Shown here in pieces: positions 1 to 12,870 of a stretch of 64,000 nucleotides of DNA. Origin of the DNA: Tetragonia tetragonoides (lineage: Eukaryota > Streptophyta > Magnoliopsida > Caryophyllales > Aizoaceae); the NCBI GenBank assembly GCA_038025085.1, contig CM076140.1:14776001-14840000 (forward strand), read 5' to 3'. Both the position numbers and the translations under genes were made by a program. Each line of letters opens with the position of its first letter. Position 1 is the stretch's first letter. The notes under the pieces are model-generated. The model made no database searches and was not told the origin of the DNA. It saw only the letters and a list, made by a program, of their open reading frames with translations.

Positions 1-189
1 TTCTCGTGTTCAATAGCGAACATATACTCTAAAAGTTATTTCAAGCATTCAAGCCTTTTTCACAACATTATGTATCATTGTATCTCAATCTCCATCTCCA
101 CAATGTCTCTCTTTCACAAATAAGAATCATATTGATCCATTCAATTAACTGCAAGCTCACTGTACATAGGCGTCCCAGTTTCGATGAAC

Positions 190-345
190 AGTGTAGTGAG
201 CTTTTATGGAAGAGGTCAGTCGCGAAATATGCGACGCAATAGTTAGTAATCGAACCCGAGACCTATTGTAGCAACTCTCGATGTTACTATTATAGATCCG
301 TCCTTTGCCACTACGTCATATATGACTCGGGGAGGCATGGTAATA
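190..345 (-). mobile_element. tRNA-derived SINE-like fragment
   Basis: Read on the minus strand, a box A-like TGACGTAGTGG (plus 308-318) is followed about 55 bases later by a box B-like GGGTTCGATTA (plus 247-257). This is the order and spacing of an RNA polymerase III promoter in a tRNA-derived SINE. I see no poly-A tail or target duplication, so the ends are approximate and this may be a decayed copy. Confidence 0.4.
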
Positions 346-763
346 TTTTTTATATAGTAGCATTATAATGTTCCAATATTTAATAGGAGAGATGACCTGA
401 ATAGCGTGGTTTGTACAATCTTTTTTCTAAAACCTCCAATTTGCACCCCAAATTAAAATAGAAACATAAACACTTATAAGAGAAGCACGTTATTGTCCAA
501 GGATGACGTTGCAAATAACGCCACTCTTAAACTCAGTTGGAATAAATGCTTTAATTAAAATCCGCATATACATACCAAAATCTACATGTAACTGGCTAGA
601 CCCAACTTTGATCAAGTCTAGTGTTATAGTGTAGTAGCATTATTTAATAGCCCACCCCTAAACAAACCATCCACCAAAATCTTGTCAATCTTCACACACA
701 TCAAGCTACTATTTAAGTCATTCTAGCATTCATTTCTCACACTCTCTCTTTCTCAATCTCTCC
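346..763. other. AT-rich intergenic sequence, distal promoter of the IDL gene
   Basis: No coding potential or recognisable repeat is visible. The stretch lies immediately upstream of the peptide gene and may hold distal regulatory sequence; I see no specific element. Confidence 0.3.
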
Positions 764-982
764 CCTACATATAAATGCTCCCAACCCCACCAAATTCTAC
801 TTGTAGTTTGCTTTACATCAATTTCATGACCATCATATAGTACTTCATTCATTCATTCAATCCTCTATATATACACACACACATAAGATATATGCATTAT
901 TCTCCTTAGGCTTTATTATTATGCAACATTAAAGACTTTTTTCCAAATATTAAGCAACCAAGGCAATTTGGAGATTAAAGAC
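764..982 (+). promoter_or_regulatory. Core promoter and leader of the IDL-type peptide gene
   Basis: Two TATA-like boxes precede the start codon: ATATAAAT at about 769-776 and TATATATAC at 866-874. The first follows a CT-rich stretch (740-765), which is common at plant transcription starts. The first box would give a leader of roughly 180 bases, the second a leader of roughly 80. Sequence alone does not decide between them. Confidence 0.45.
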
Positions 983-1252
983 ATGAGAAAAAGATCACAA
1001 AGTTACTCTTTTATCATGCTTTTGGTGTTGCTAGTATGGGTTACCTCTTTGGCTCCTAGGAACATTATTATTGCTTATGGTTCAAAGCAAACTATCAATG
1101 CTTTCAAAGTCATGAAACCTCCAAGAGATCATCATTATGAGCTTTTACCAGGCTTGCTTTTGAGCTCCAAGCCCAAAGGAACCCGTATGCGTCCATCCGG
1201 CCCGTCGACCCGCCATAATTGTTTTGGGTTAAAAGGTCTTTCACCACCTTGA
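983..1252 (+). CDS. IDA-like (IDL) secreted signalling peptide precursor
   Basis: This is an 89-aa single-exon precursor. The ATG at 983 is chosen because the frame has no earlier ATG after an in-frame TTG at 968. Residues 2-5 are basic and residues 10-24 are strongly hydrophobic (FIMLLVLLVWVTSLA), as in a signal peptide. The middle is variable. Residues 71-79 read PSGPSTRHN, matching the EPIP core of the IDA/IDL family (usual form PPSxPSKRHN). Known IDA-family peptides are secreted, cleaved and sensed by HAESA/HSL receptor kinases in abscission, cell separation and stress responses. The length fits the family. The core has R-M-R where most members have P-I-P, and a ten-residue tail with a cysteine follows the Asn. 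Some IDL members (IDL6/7, from memory) also carry the SGPS form. PIP peptides share SGPS but end differently, so IDL is preferred. Confidence 0.8.
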   Translation: MRKRSQSYSFIMLLVLLVWVTSLAPRNIIIAYGSKQTINAFKVMKPPRDHHYELLPGLLLSSKPKGTRMRPSGPSTRHNCFGLKGLSPP

Positions 1253-1682
1253 CGAGCTCTTTCAATCAATACATGAGATTAATAGAGTACAACATGGTAC
1301 TAGTAGCTAGTTGATGCACTTACATATTGAGGTTCGTTCAACTTTTCTTTTCTTTTTTTTCTTAGGGATGTTTTTATTTGTATATATATATGCAATATTG
1401 GTGACAAGTTGATGACAATTTACTTATTTGATGAGATGGGGTCAGTTTAGTTTAGTTTAGTTCAATTGAGTATATGTTTATTCTATGAATAGGTTTTTCT
1501 TATTGGGGAGAAGAGGATTGGACAATGTAGACATTATCAATCTAATATTAGATGTTGTACATTGCTAGATGGACAAGTAAGCCACGTAGACATTGACACT
1601 TTATCTATGTGACACATCATCATTATACAATCAAGTGATAGCACTAATCATCAATAATCATTATGCGTCTCATATAGATTCA
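1253..1682. other. 3' flank of the IDL gene
   Basis: This AT-rich sequence should hold the 3' untranslated region. No canonical AATAAA is present close to the stop codon, and no other gene or repeat is evident. Confidence 0.3.
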
Positions 1683-1723
1683 CTAGGTGGATGCCCGTGA
1701 GTATGCCCGTCCGTTGCACGGAC
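1683..1723 (-). mobile_element. Helitron 3' terminus (minus strand), slightly rearranged
   Basis: On the minus strand a GC-rich hairpin (GTCCGTGCAACGGAC) is followed by a GC-rich spacer and CTAG, next to a T (plus A at 1682). This is the Helitron 3' signature of hairpin plus CTRR inserted at A|T. The spacer is longer than usual and contains a second partial hairpin arm, as if the end were duplicated. The body would extend rightwards; its 5' end was not located. Confidence 0.5.
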
Positions 1724-4659
<2,936 letters not shown>

Positions 4660-6477
4660 TTTTTGGGTATAAGCGCTGGTATGGTGACAAGTGTCACTCT
4701 CCGATTGGCTTATACCCAAACCCTTAATTAAACTTATTTTTCCTTTTTTTAGGGGTTCTAATTAGATAGTTAATAAACATAAATGATGAAAATTAATAGG
4801 GAGTGTCAATGACTTAAATTAATGTTTTTAATTTAGGTAGTTAATGAAATAAATAATAAACATTCAAAAATGATATAATCGCATTAATTGGTACAATTGT
4901 AATAATAAAATATATTAATTTATCATTTCTTTTGATTATCTTTTATGGTATAATGAATTTGATTTTTAGAATGTCAAATTTTTAGTTTTTGATTGATGAT
5001 GCACATGTTAAATAATAGTTTGAACAAACTATATATTGTTCTATCGTTTAGCTAAAATTTGTTTATGGGTCAAAGTGGATGTTATCTGACAAGTGACCAA
5101 TTGGCATGTGATTACTATTTGCGAGGATAACCGTAACTACTGTGATAAGAGTTACATTTTGAGTTATCGCTCTTACCCTTTTTTGTACTATATTTGGGTT
5201 ACCATCTTTATTGAATTTTATATTTGTGGGTATGTATGCAAGGGATATGTAACAACTTTTTGTAGATATACGCGTAGATAATGTGACAATAATTACATTT
5301 TAAGTCACCATTTTTATTGAGATTGTTGATTGTGATTTGTGGGTATAAGACCAATAGTACTATAACATGGCAAGTGGTATATACCTAGTATTAGGGGGAT
5401 ACGGTAATGTGAGAAGAGTCACATATAGAGTCATCATTTTTATTTAGTTATATATTGTGAGTATTACGTGCTAGGTGACTAATATTTGCGGCGATGAGCA
5501 TATTTCATGTGACAACGATCATGTGACTAATATTTATTTGCCTAATTTTACGGGGATAAGCGCATGTAATGTGACAAGGGTCACATATAAAGTCATAATT
5601 TGCAACTTATAATATAGTTGTGGGTATTACATGATAGGCTGTAGGTGATATTTGACTAATATTTGCAAAGATAAGCGCAGATTATGAAATAAACATGTGA
5701 CTCATATTTGTGGAATAAGTGTAGGTATATAATTTTGGGTAAGATCGCAGGTAACATGACAAGTGTCACAATTTGATTGTTCACTAATTATTTTTCGCTT
5801 TTTGTTTTAATGTTGGTGAGTAATTTGTTGTTAATATCCTAAAATAATTGTTATAGCCTATTCATATTCCTTCTTTTTTCCTTTAATTAGTGAAAATTAC
5901 TTTAATAGAATCTAAAATGGCATTGTCCAATTTTAATGTTTTCAGCACAATAAAAACTTTTACTGGGTATATATATCAGATGATGAATATTTGGGGGAAT
6001 AGATGCACATTATATAACAAGATTTATGTGGTTGTGGGTGTAAGCGCATGCAACGTACAAATGTCATATTAGATGAATTACATACTAGTTTTCCTTTTTC
6101 TAGATGGTGAGTTGTTGCTTTTTTTTTTACAATTGAAAGAAGTTTAGTCTCTCAACTTTGAGATTCCAATTAGAGAAATTACACATTAAGGTATAGTCTG
6201 ATCAAACCGACGATTATTTAATAACAAAAATTATACCAGTTGGTATAAGCATAGGCTACATGAAAATTGACTATTATTTATGGGGATAATCATCGTTAAT
6301 ATGACAAGTGTTTAATAATTAATTAAATTTTATATTTGAGGGTATAAAAACACGTTAGACATAAAATTTGTAAGTATATACTTAAATAAAATGATATAGG
6401 TCACATTTGGAGTGACAGTTTATTAAATTATATATATACGATGCACAATTGCAAGTTAAGTGACAAGTGATCAATGC
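4660..6477 (+). repeat. Degenerate tandem repeats inside the Helitron
   Basis: A motif recurs roughly every 150-400 bases (for example near 4682, 5087, 5400, 5567, 5753 and 6298): a phrase like GGGTATAAGCGC, then GTGACAAGTGTCAC or a variant, then an AT-rich stretch. No open frame of note exists. The repeats are too diverged to set a unit length by eye. Confidence 0.55.
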
Positions 6478-7274
6478 TTGTATAGTGGCTACCATTTGTT
6501 TTGTAGCCACCACAATTTTCTAATCTGAGCCGTTGATTAGCTAACAATACATCTGAACCATTATTACCTTGACTTCCGAAAAAACACTTTAATAAAATTA
6601 TAACATAAAAATAATTAATTAATAGGTGTTTGTTTGGGAATAAAAAGAAGGGATAAAGCTAGTGGGTAAGATTGGCCGGAGAATGCTGCCGGTAAAAGAT
6701 CTCGATGACTAAGGACTAACTGCAAGCCTCCATTACGTCGGCAGTCGGATATTTATACCGGTGGCTGGGCAAGAAAAGCATGAGGGTCGACTGTGGACTG
6801 TGGAGTACCCGATTGGAAGTTAGTCGGCATCCGGCAAAGATGCAGACAAAAAAACATCACTTTAGGATAAAGATTGGCCGGGAAAAGCTTCATCAATCAT
6901 TCTGCACTTTGATGATCGTAACATTGTTCTCAGGCTCAAAGCTTGATTGTGGCAGACTAATTAAATCAATCTCCCCTTTAAACATGTTTATTTTAGTCAT
7001 TTAGTGTCCATAATTTTCAAATAATATTACTAATTATTTATAGCACTACAAACCTTAAGATTTCTATAGTTTGCTTAGAACCATTTTCCTTAAATACTAG
7101 TTCAACCATATTCTTCTAAAGTAATTATTATTTACATAACAATCACTATCAAGTGAAGAGTCATTTTTAGTTAGTCATGACAAATATTCCTGCTACATGT
7201 AACCAATATTTTTCAACTAACAATATAATTTCAGATGTAAATACAAGAAGGGAAATTTATAAATATAATAAATA

Positions 7275-7533
7275 CTTCATCCGTCCCATGAAAATGTTCA
7301 CATTACTTTTTTTCACGGTTTTCAAAACATTACTTTGACCACAAATAATTACATTTATATATGAATATATAAGTTATAAATTTATGATTTCTAGAAAGTA
7401 TTATTTGAAATGGATCCGACAAGAGTAATTTTACATTTTAAACCTTTATATTTTGTTGACATATTTATGGTCAAAGTTTGTAAAGTTTGACCTTGAAAAA
7501 AATAGTATGAATATTTTCATGGAACGGAGGAAG
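7275..7533. mobile_element. Stowaway-type MITE
   Basis: Inverted ends CTTCATCCGTCCCATGAAAA (7275) and the complement of TTTTCATGGAACGGAGGAAG (7514-7533) match the Stowaway/Tc1-mariner terminal pattern. A TA precedes the left end; the right TA is not preserved at the exact place. Internally TTTGACCACAAATAATTACA is mirrored by GGTCAAAGTTTG. Non-coding. Confidence 0.7.
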
Positions 7534-8702
7534 CAATAAAATTGCATAAGTAAAAATGAAAATTTTTGACTTTGTTGCTCAATTATAATCAATCCAACCG
7601 ATATAGTCTCGACATTTTTGTAAATTGTAAATGCCTAGCATTTAAAAAAAAAAATCTAATTGTGAACGTAAGTTAGGAAGTTGATGGGAAAAGGTCACCT
7701 AGCTTCTTTAGCTTTATCGTCGGCAGGAATTTAGCATTTAGTTATAACCAAACATGCACTCAAAACAACAACTATATACAACTAACCTAATTTCACTTTG
7801 GTTATAATACTAATTAGAAATGTAATCAATCGAATGATGTAGAGTATGTCCTTTAGGGTTGAACTTAACTAAACTGAATTGATCGAAATGAATACTACTG
7901 AACTGAAATTAGCACATTTATGCTGAACTAAACATCAATGAATTGAAGTGACCACCTCCAAAATGAACGGAATTGTATTGTGAAATGTGAGAGAACAAAT
8001 GTTTGTTTTTGGACCAAACACCACTAAACTAAACTAACACGTACCACCTAACCAAATTGAATAGCACTGAACTGAACGAAAAGCTACTAAACTGACCGGA
8101 TAAGCTTTAAACAACACACTCGTAGTCATCATTTTTTTCTAAGTTGTGACCAAAAATTCATAAAATGACAATGTTGTGCATAATAAAAGTAAAAACATTT
8201 TGTAGATGATATTCACCAATGTCCTTTTATATATGTAATTTGACATCTCCAACCAGCTAACAGTCAAAACCTCTCAAGCAATTTTTCCAAACACGTCTAT
8301 ATATATAAATTCGCTAGTGCAATTTATTGGTCACATCCACTAATACAATCTGTTGGTCAAATTCACTAATTTAATTCGATATCCGCTATTCGTTAATTGC
8401 CTAACAAAGCCTATATGTCCAAACATGTAACATTTAAAATAATAATTATCATGAGTAGGGTTTTATTTTATTCTATTTAACTGGAACTATTTAACCATTT
8501 AACGTAACTAATCCAATTGACATAGTCGTGACTATTTTTTTTTCTATTGGTTGTTTGGAAAAACATCAAACGATTGAAATAATATTTTTTATGTTTGAAT
8601 GTTAGGAGGTGGGAAAAAATAGATTTAGTTAAAATTATTCGGTTAGGACGAAATCAACATTTAGGCACAGCCAAATATGTAACACTTAAAGTAATACTCC
8701 CT

Positions 8703-8874
8703 CTACCAACAAGTGGTTGGTGTGACTGGTTAGATACTCTCATCTCTTAAGTAAGGTTGGGGGTTCGATTCTTGTGAATGGAGAAACTACTTGTTGGGAG
8801 TACTTTACTCTCAAGTGGGCTGACCCGGTGCGAACAGGCAAAAAGCGCTAGATAAACCTGTGGTTAAACTAAAA
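8703..8874 (+). mobile_element. tRNA-derived SINE with 15-bp target duplication
   Basis: A 172-bp element with box A-like TGTGACTGGTTAG (about 8723) and box B-like GGGTTCGATTC (about 8761), ending in an A-rich tail. It is flanked by the perfect 15-bp duplication AAAGTAATACTCCCT at 8688-8702 and 8875-8889. The intact duplication shows fairly recent target-primed retrotransposition. Confidence 0.88.
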
Positions 8875-8889
8875 AAAGTAATACTCCCT

Positions 8890-11042
8890 AATTTCATAAG
8901 AATACACAACATTTTCATTTTTTTTAACTCTGCATACAAATTAGAAAAATTGTGAATTCAAGAAACGCAAAAACTTGTATAGGGTAACTATCTCAAAAAA
9001 TAGACTCTGCGTCTACAAAAAGTTGTATGGGGTCACTATCCCAAAAAATAGACCCTACGTCTATAAAACGCAACCCAGCCTCACATAAATCTTGTTCTTC
9101 AAAAAAAAAAAAAAAACGGGAGGGTAAAATAAGTAAGCAATATATAGTCATTATGTCACATTGGATAGAGAATATAAGTGTATTCAAGAAGGAAAAAAAA
9201 ACAGATCCTAAAGTGGAAAGAAAAGCCATAAAACTACTTGAGAATCAGCGTGCACCTCATAAGTTATATGGAAAAACCATATCAAAATGAGTTGTATAAT
9301 GTGAAATAGAGCGAGCAATATATGATAAATAATCTAATTTAATCCTGTAATGATTAAATATAACCAATCTGATTGATGGGGTCATGACTCATGACTGTTC
9401 TTTCTACTGATTGTGACCAAATATCTACTATGTGAAAAAAATTATTTTGAATGTAACCGTCTAATTGATGTGGTCATGACTATTTTTTCTTTTGATTTTG
9501 ACCAAATATCCAAATGTGAATAAAGAATAATTTTGAACATAAGAAGATGTAAAAGTATTAATTAGATTATTGCGTAAATCTCCCAATTATTTTTGGTAAG
9601 GACGCGTTTAGCATTTAATAATAATCAAGCAAATATTGCTATCATCAAATATGTATAAAAAAAAAGGATGTGTTTTCCTTACATCATAATTTAATTTTAG
9701 TGCAATTTACTTCGATTTAGTTCATGCTAATACAGTTCAGCCAGGTCATGTATGAACTTATGACTTAAATAACTTTTTTTAACTCACTTAGATAACTTTT
9801 TAAATCAATATATATATAAATTCACGAGGATAGACATGAGTAGTTGAAAATATTTCAACGCATACTTTCAAATGAGCGGTGAACATCATTAGCGATTTTT
9901 TGACGAATTATAAACGACTAAAAGTCCCGCAGAACCGATCAAATCAATTCATTTCACTTAAATTTCACAAATATCATGTCCAAGCCGTTCTTCCATGAGC
10001 AATTGACCGGATTACTTGTCTCTCTTTTGTATGTCATCTCTTGTCCCATAAATATCAACTATTTATGCATTTGGCATGCCCAGTTTAAGAAAAAAAATAA
10101 ATCTTAAAAACTGATGTTAATTGCAAATTTAAATTCTGACAAAAAAACAAGAAAGTGCAAATATACAAGAGGGTGCAACAAATCTGACCAATAAGACACT
10201 ATATGGGACAGAAGATGTTTACCAATTCCCTAAGATATGTGTTACACAGGTCATTTTATTAATCCATAAAGATTTTGTAATTCAAAATGCTTATTCTGGA
10301 TATTTATTTTTTATTGTCAAAATAATTTGTGAGAAAACTTATTAAGATATGATAGTTTATAGTAACAATTTGTCCAATTAGTTATGTAAAGTATTAGAAG
10401 GAATTGTTACATGTGTTTTGAAGGTTAAACTAAGAGAGTAAATAGAAGGTAGATGGCACGAAAACAAAATTGCAAAAATGACAATAGTAAGAATCAAATA
10501 GATTAGGACCATCATGATATTATCAATGGCCAGCTATTCTAATGTCTCTATGGATGCTAGATTGACATTCTTTCTACATCTAAGAAGTAAGAACCTAAGA
10601 GCAGAAACCTGATAATCTAGCATTCGGTAAATTTTTTGTTTTTGCGTGATGTAATTAGTACTGCCATTGTCGTCGGTGGCCGGTGGCCGATCCCAGAGTT
10701 CGACCGCTAACGCTAAATCACATGGCTAATTGTTTCAGGACCCTTTCCCTCACCCCAATCACCGTAGAGCTGATCATTAGGAAGGAGATTATGTCTAATC
10801 GCCGGCAGCTTTTTCGATGGTCGTCCACTCATTCGTCCTCCCTCGTTGCTTTTCTATTTACTCCCCAGTCCCCAAACAGAACATTTCAAAATTAATTTTA
10901 AACTCGTTTAAGCAATTTAAATGATATATTTAAACATTTCATGGGTCAAACAAATCAAAGGGTCAATATTTTGTAGAAGTAAATCAAGGGCTATGATTTA
11001 AATTTTATGGTGGCTACAAAAATATGGTAGCCACCATACAAA
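8890..11042. other. Interior of the foldback element, no gene
   Basis: AT-rich sequence without supported genes. The stretch 10650-10880 is clearly more GC-rich than its surroundings (GCCGGTGGCCGATCCC, GCCGGCAGC) and mirrors a GC-rich patch at 6655-6790, so it is best read as inner TIR or acquired sequence rather than a gene. Short open frames there show no recognisable domain. Confidence 0.35.
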
Positions 11043-11243
11043 TAGTAGACAAGTGATAGATACTTATTTATTTTTTAAGTAGGAGAATGATTAGTGATAT
11101 GACATGTGTAACATTTTGACCTGACATTTTTTTTCATTATTCTTTAAATATCCATGTATATTTTAAAAAAAATTATATTTCTTATAATAACGGAGTATGC
11201 ATGATAAACAAGAACCCGTGCATCGCACGGGCACGAAATCTAG

Positions 11244-11581
11244 TACATATGTATAATTGAGTTCTCACCAATGTGGCATTGAATAAATAATAAATAGTCA
11301 TAAATGCATGGGTGATTAAAAACAAATCAAAAATACTTTTATTTTATTTTAATAAAAAAAATAACATAAGTATTATATTTATTATCCGAAAAAAGGTATA
11401 TTATTTATTCATTAAAAATGTAATTTCTTTGTTAAATGTGTGAAAAAGATTATTACTGTTCCTTGCTACTCCTATTATTCAACTTTATATATTGATGTGA
11501 TTAAATTTTTTTTATTATATTGATTCTAATAATAAAGAATGATGAACAAGAACCCGTGCATCGCACATGCACGAAATCTAG
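11244..11581 (+). mobile_element. Helitron 3' unit, tandem copy 2
   Basis: This 338-bp unit starts right after CTAG of the preceding Helitron and ends in its own hairpin (CCCGTGCATCGCACATG, 11553-11569), spacer and CTAG (11578-11581). The unit contains ATAATTGAGTTCTCA and AAATGCATGGGTGATTAAAA, which recur in the next units at 11590 and 17800. It is a head-to-tail repetition of Helitron 3' ends. Confidence 0.7.
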
Positions 11582-11764
11582 TATATATGTATAATTGAGT
11601 TCTCAACAAGGTAGCATTGAATAGGTAATAAATAGTTATAAATGCATGGGTGATTAAAAAGAAATTAAGAATAGTTTTCTTTTATTTTAATAAAAATATG
11701 TAACATAAAAAAATGAAATTATATATTCCACTAAAAATGAAATTTCTTTGTTAAATGTGTTTTT
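11582..11764 (+). mobile_element. Helitron 3' unit, tandem copy 3, left part
   Basis: It repeats the start of the previous unit (ATAATTGAGTTCTCAACAAG and onward) and is cut at TTAAATGTGTTTTT by the LTR retrotransposon at 11765. The unit resumes at 17579 (ATTGTTCCTTGCTACTCCTA, also at 11455) and runs to about 17688. There GAACTCGTG joins directly to TATTGAGTTCT, so the hairpin and CTAG of this copy are deleted. Confidence 0.65.
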
Positions 11765-12085
11765 TGTTATGTAATAATACAAGAATAGCAACATGAATAA
11801 GAACAATAGGAGACTAATTAATGGAGAGAATGAGATGATATCTTATTCATTCAACTTCTGTATGACAATACGATCATAGCTTCATATATATACATGAAAT
11901 TGAGCTAAGGAATTGATTTCTAGGGGAGTTAAACATAGTTCACTTAATGTGAGAATTAAGTTATATAGGTGAAACAAATTGAGAGTTAGAATATGGACAT
12001 CCATCTTAACTATATCATAAAAGTGATATAGGTGAAATAAATTGGGAGTTAGAATATGGACATCCATCTTAATTATATCATAACA
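11765..12085 (-). repeat. LTR (3' LTR in element orientation)
   Basis: The repeat has TGTTAT/ATAACA ends. It contains an internal two-copy tandem repeat of about 63 bp (11960-12022 and 12023-12085) with GAGTTAGAATATGGACATCC in each, and a TATATATA box near 11884-11892. Confidence 0.85.
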
Positions 12086-12096
12086 CTCCCCCTTGG
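12086..12096 (-). other. Polypurine tract of the LTR element
   Basis: The minus strand reads CCAAGGGGGAG immediately before the LTR. This purine run fixes the transcription direction as leftward. Confidence 0.7.
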
Positions 12097-12109
12097 ATAT
12101 CCATCAATT

Positions 12110-12870
12110 AAGAATATGCCTCGTTAAAACCTTACTAGGAAAACCAGTGGGACAAAACCTAATTAAGGAAAAAGAGTACATTATTCTTCAATACGCTTGG
12201 GATGCTGCCTCATTAAAAACCTTGATTGGAAAACCCAGTGGGACAAAATCATGGCTAAGAGAAAAAGAGTGCAGCGCGTATTTAAACCCTCTCACAATCA
12301 TATCCGTTTAGATCTTCAAGTTGTTGCAATTGTGAACTTCAGTAGAAAATGTTTTCGTAATGAGTTTGTTGAACACTTATATCTTCATTCTTTCTATACG
12401 ACAGATCAAAAGAAACTTCAGTGAAACGTATCACCTGAATTTGATATCACCTTCTTTGAATTAGGTAATAGATGCAATATTCATCATATAGGATCGTAGG
12501 CACTTCTTTTCTTCAGAATTGAATCACATGCTATTACAAATGTGCTGAACTTGCATAGTTCATGAATGCCTGCATGTTTAGAAGATACACTTCCAACAAA
12601 TTTCATATTTCCCCTGAATATGGTGTACATAACTTTCATTCGTATCAATAACATCTCAAGCAATTGAATATCCAACAAAGGGAGATGTTAACATCAAGCT
12701 CCCTTAATTCAGTATTACGTTTGTGATGTTGACTCGTTAAAAACCTTGTTAGGTAAAATTCAATGGGATAAAAACCTTAACGAAGGGAAAAAGAGTACAA
12801 CTACGTACTACTTCACCAAAACCTTTGCTAGGAAAACCCGATGAAGAAAACCTAAGCAATAGGAAAAATG
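12110..12870 (-). repeat. Recurrent AAACCYAGTGGGA modules next to the 3' LTR
   Basis: Four related modules occur: near 12119, 12207, 12731 and 12815. Each has the order CCTCGTTAAAA, CCTT..TAGGAAAA, CCAGTGGGACAAAA or a variant, then GGGAAAAAGAGT. The first two lie 88 bases apart and the last two 84. I recall similar modules in the noncoding 3' part of plant Copia elements, but cannot check that here. Confidence 0.65.

Larger units (their letters stand above)
6478..11042. mobile_element. Long-TIR foldback element (Mutator-like), nested
   Basis: The left end reads TAGTGGCTACCATTTG with TTTTGTAGCCACCA shortly after. The right end is its inverted counterpart (TGGTGGCTAC and GTAGCCACCAT, about 11012-11041). 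Each end also folds into its own hairpin. Beyond the tips, CCGTTGATT on the left matches the inverse of AATCAAGGGC on the right, and the phrases TGTTTGGG and GCTGCCGG recur in inverted order near 6630-6690 and 10805-10880, so the inverted repeats extend several hundred bases. I found no transposase and no clear target duplication. It sits inside a Helitron. Confidence 0.55.
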
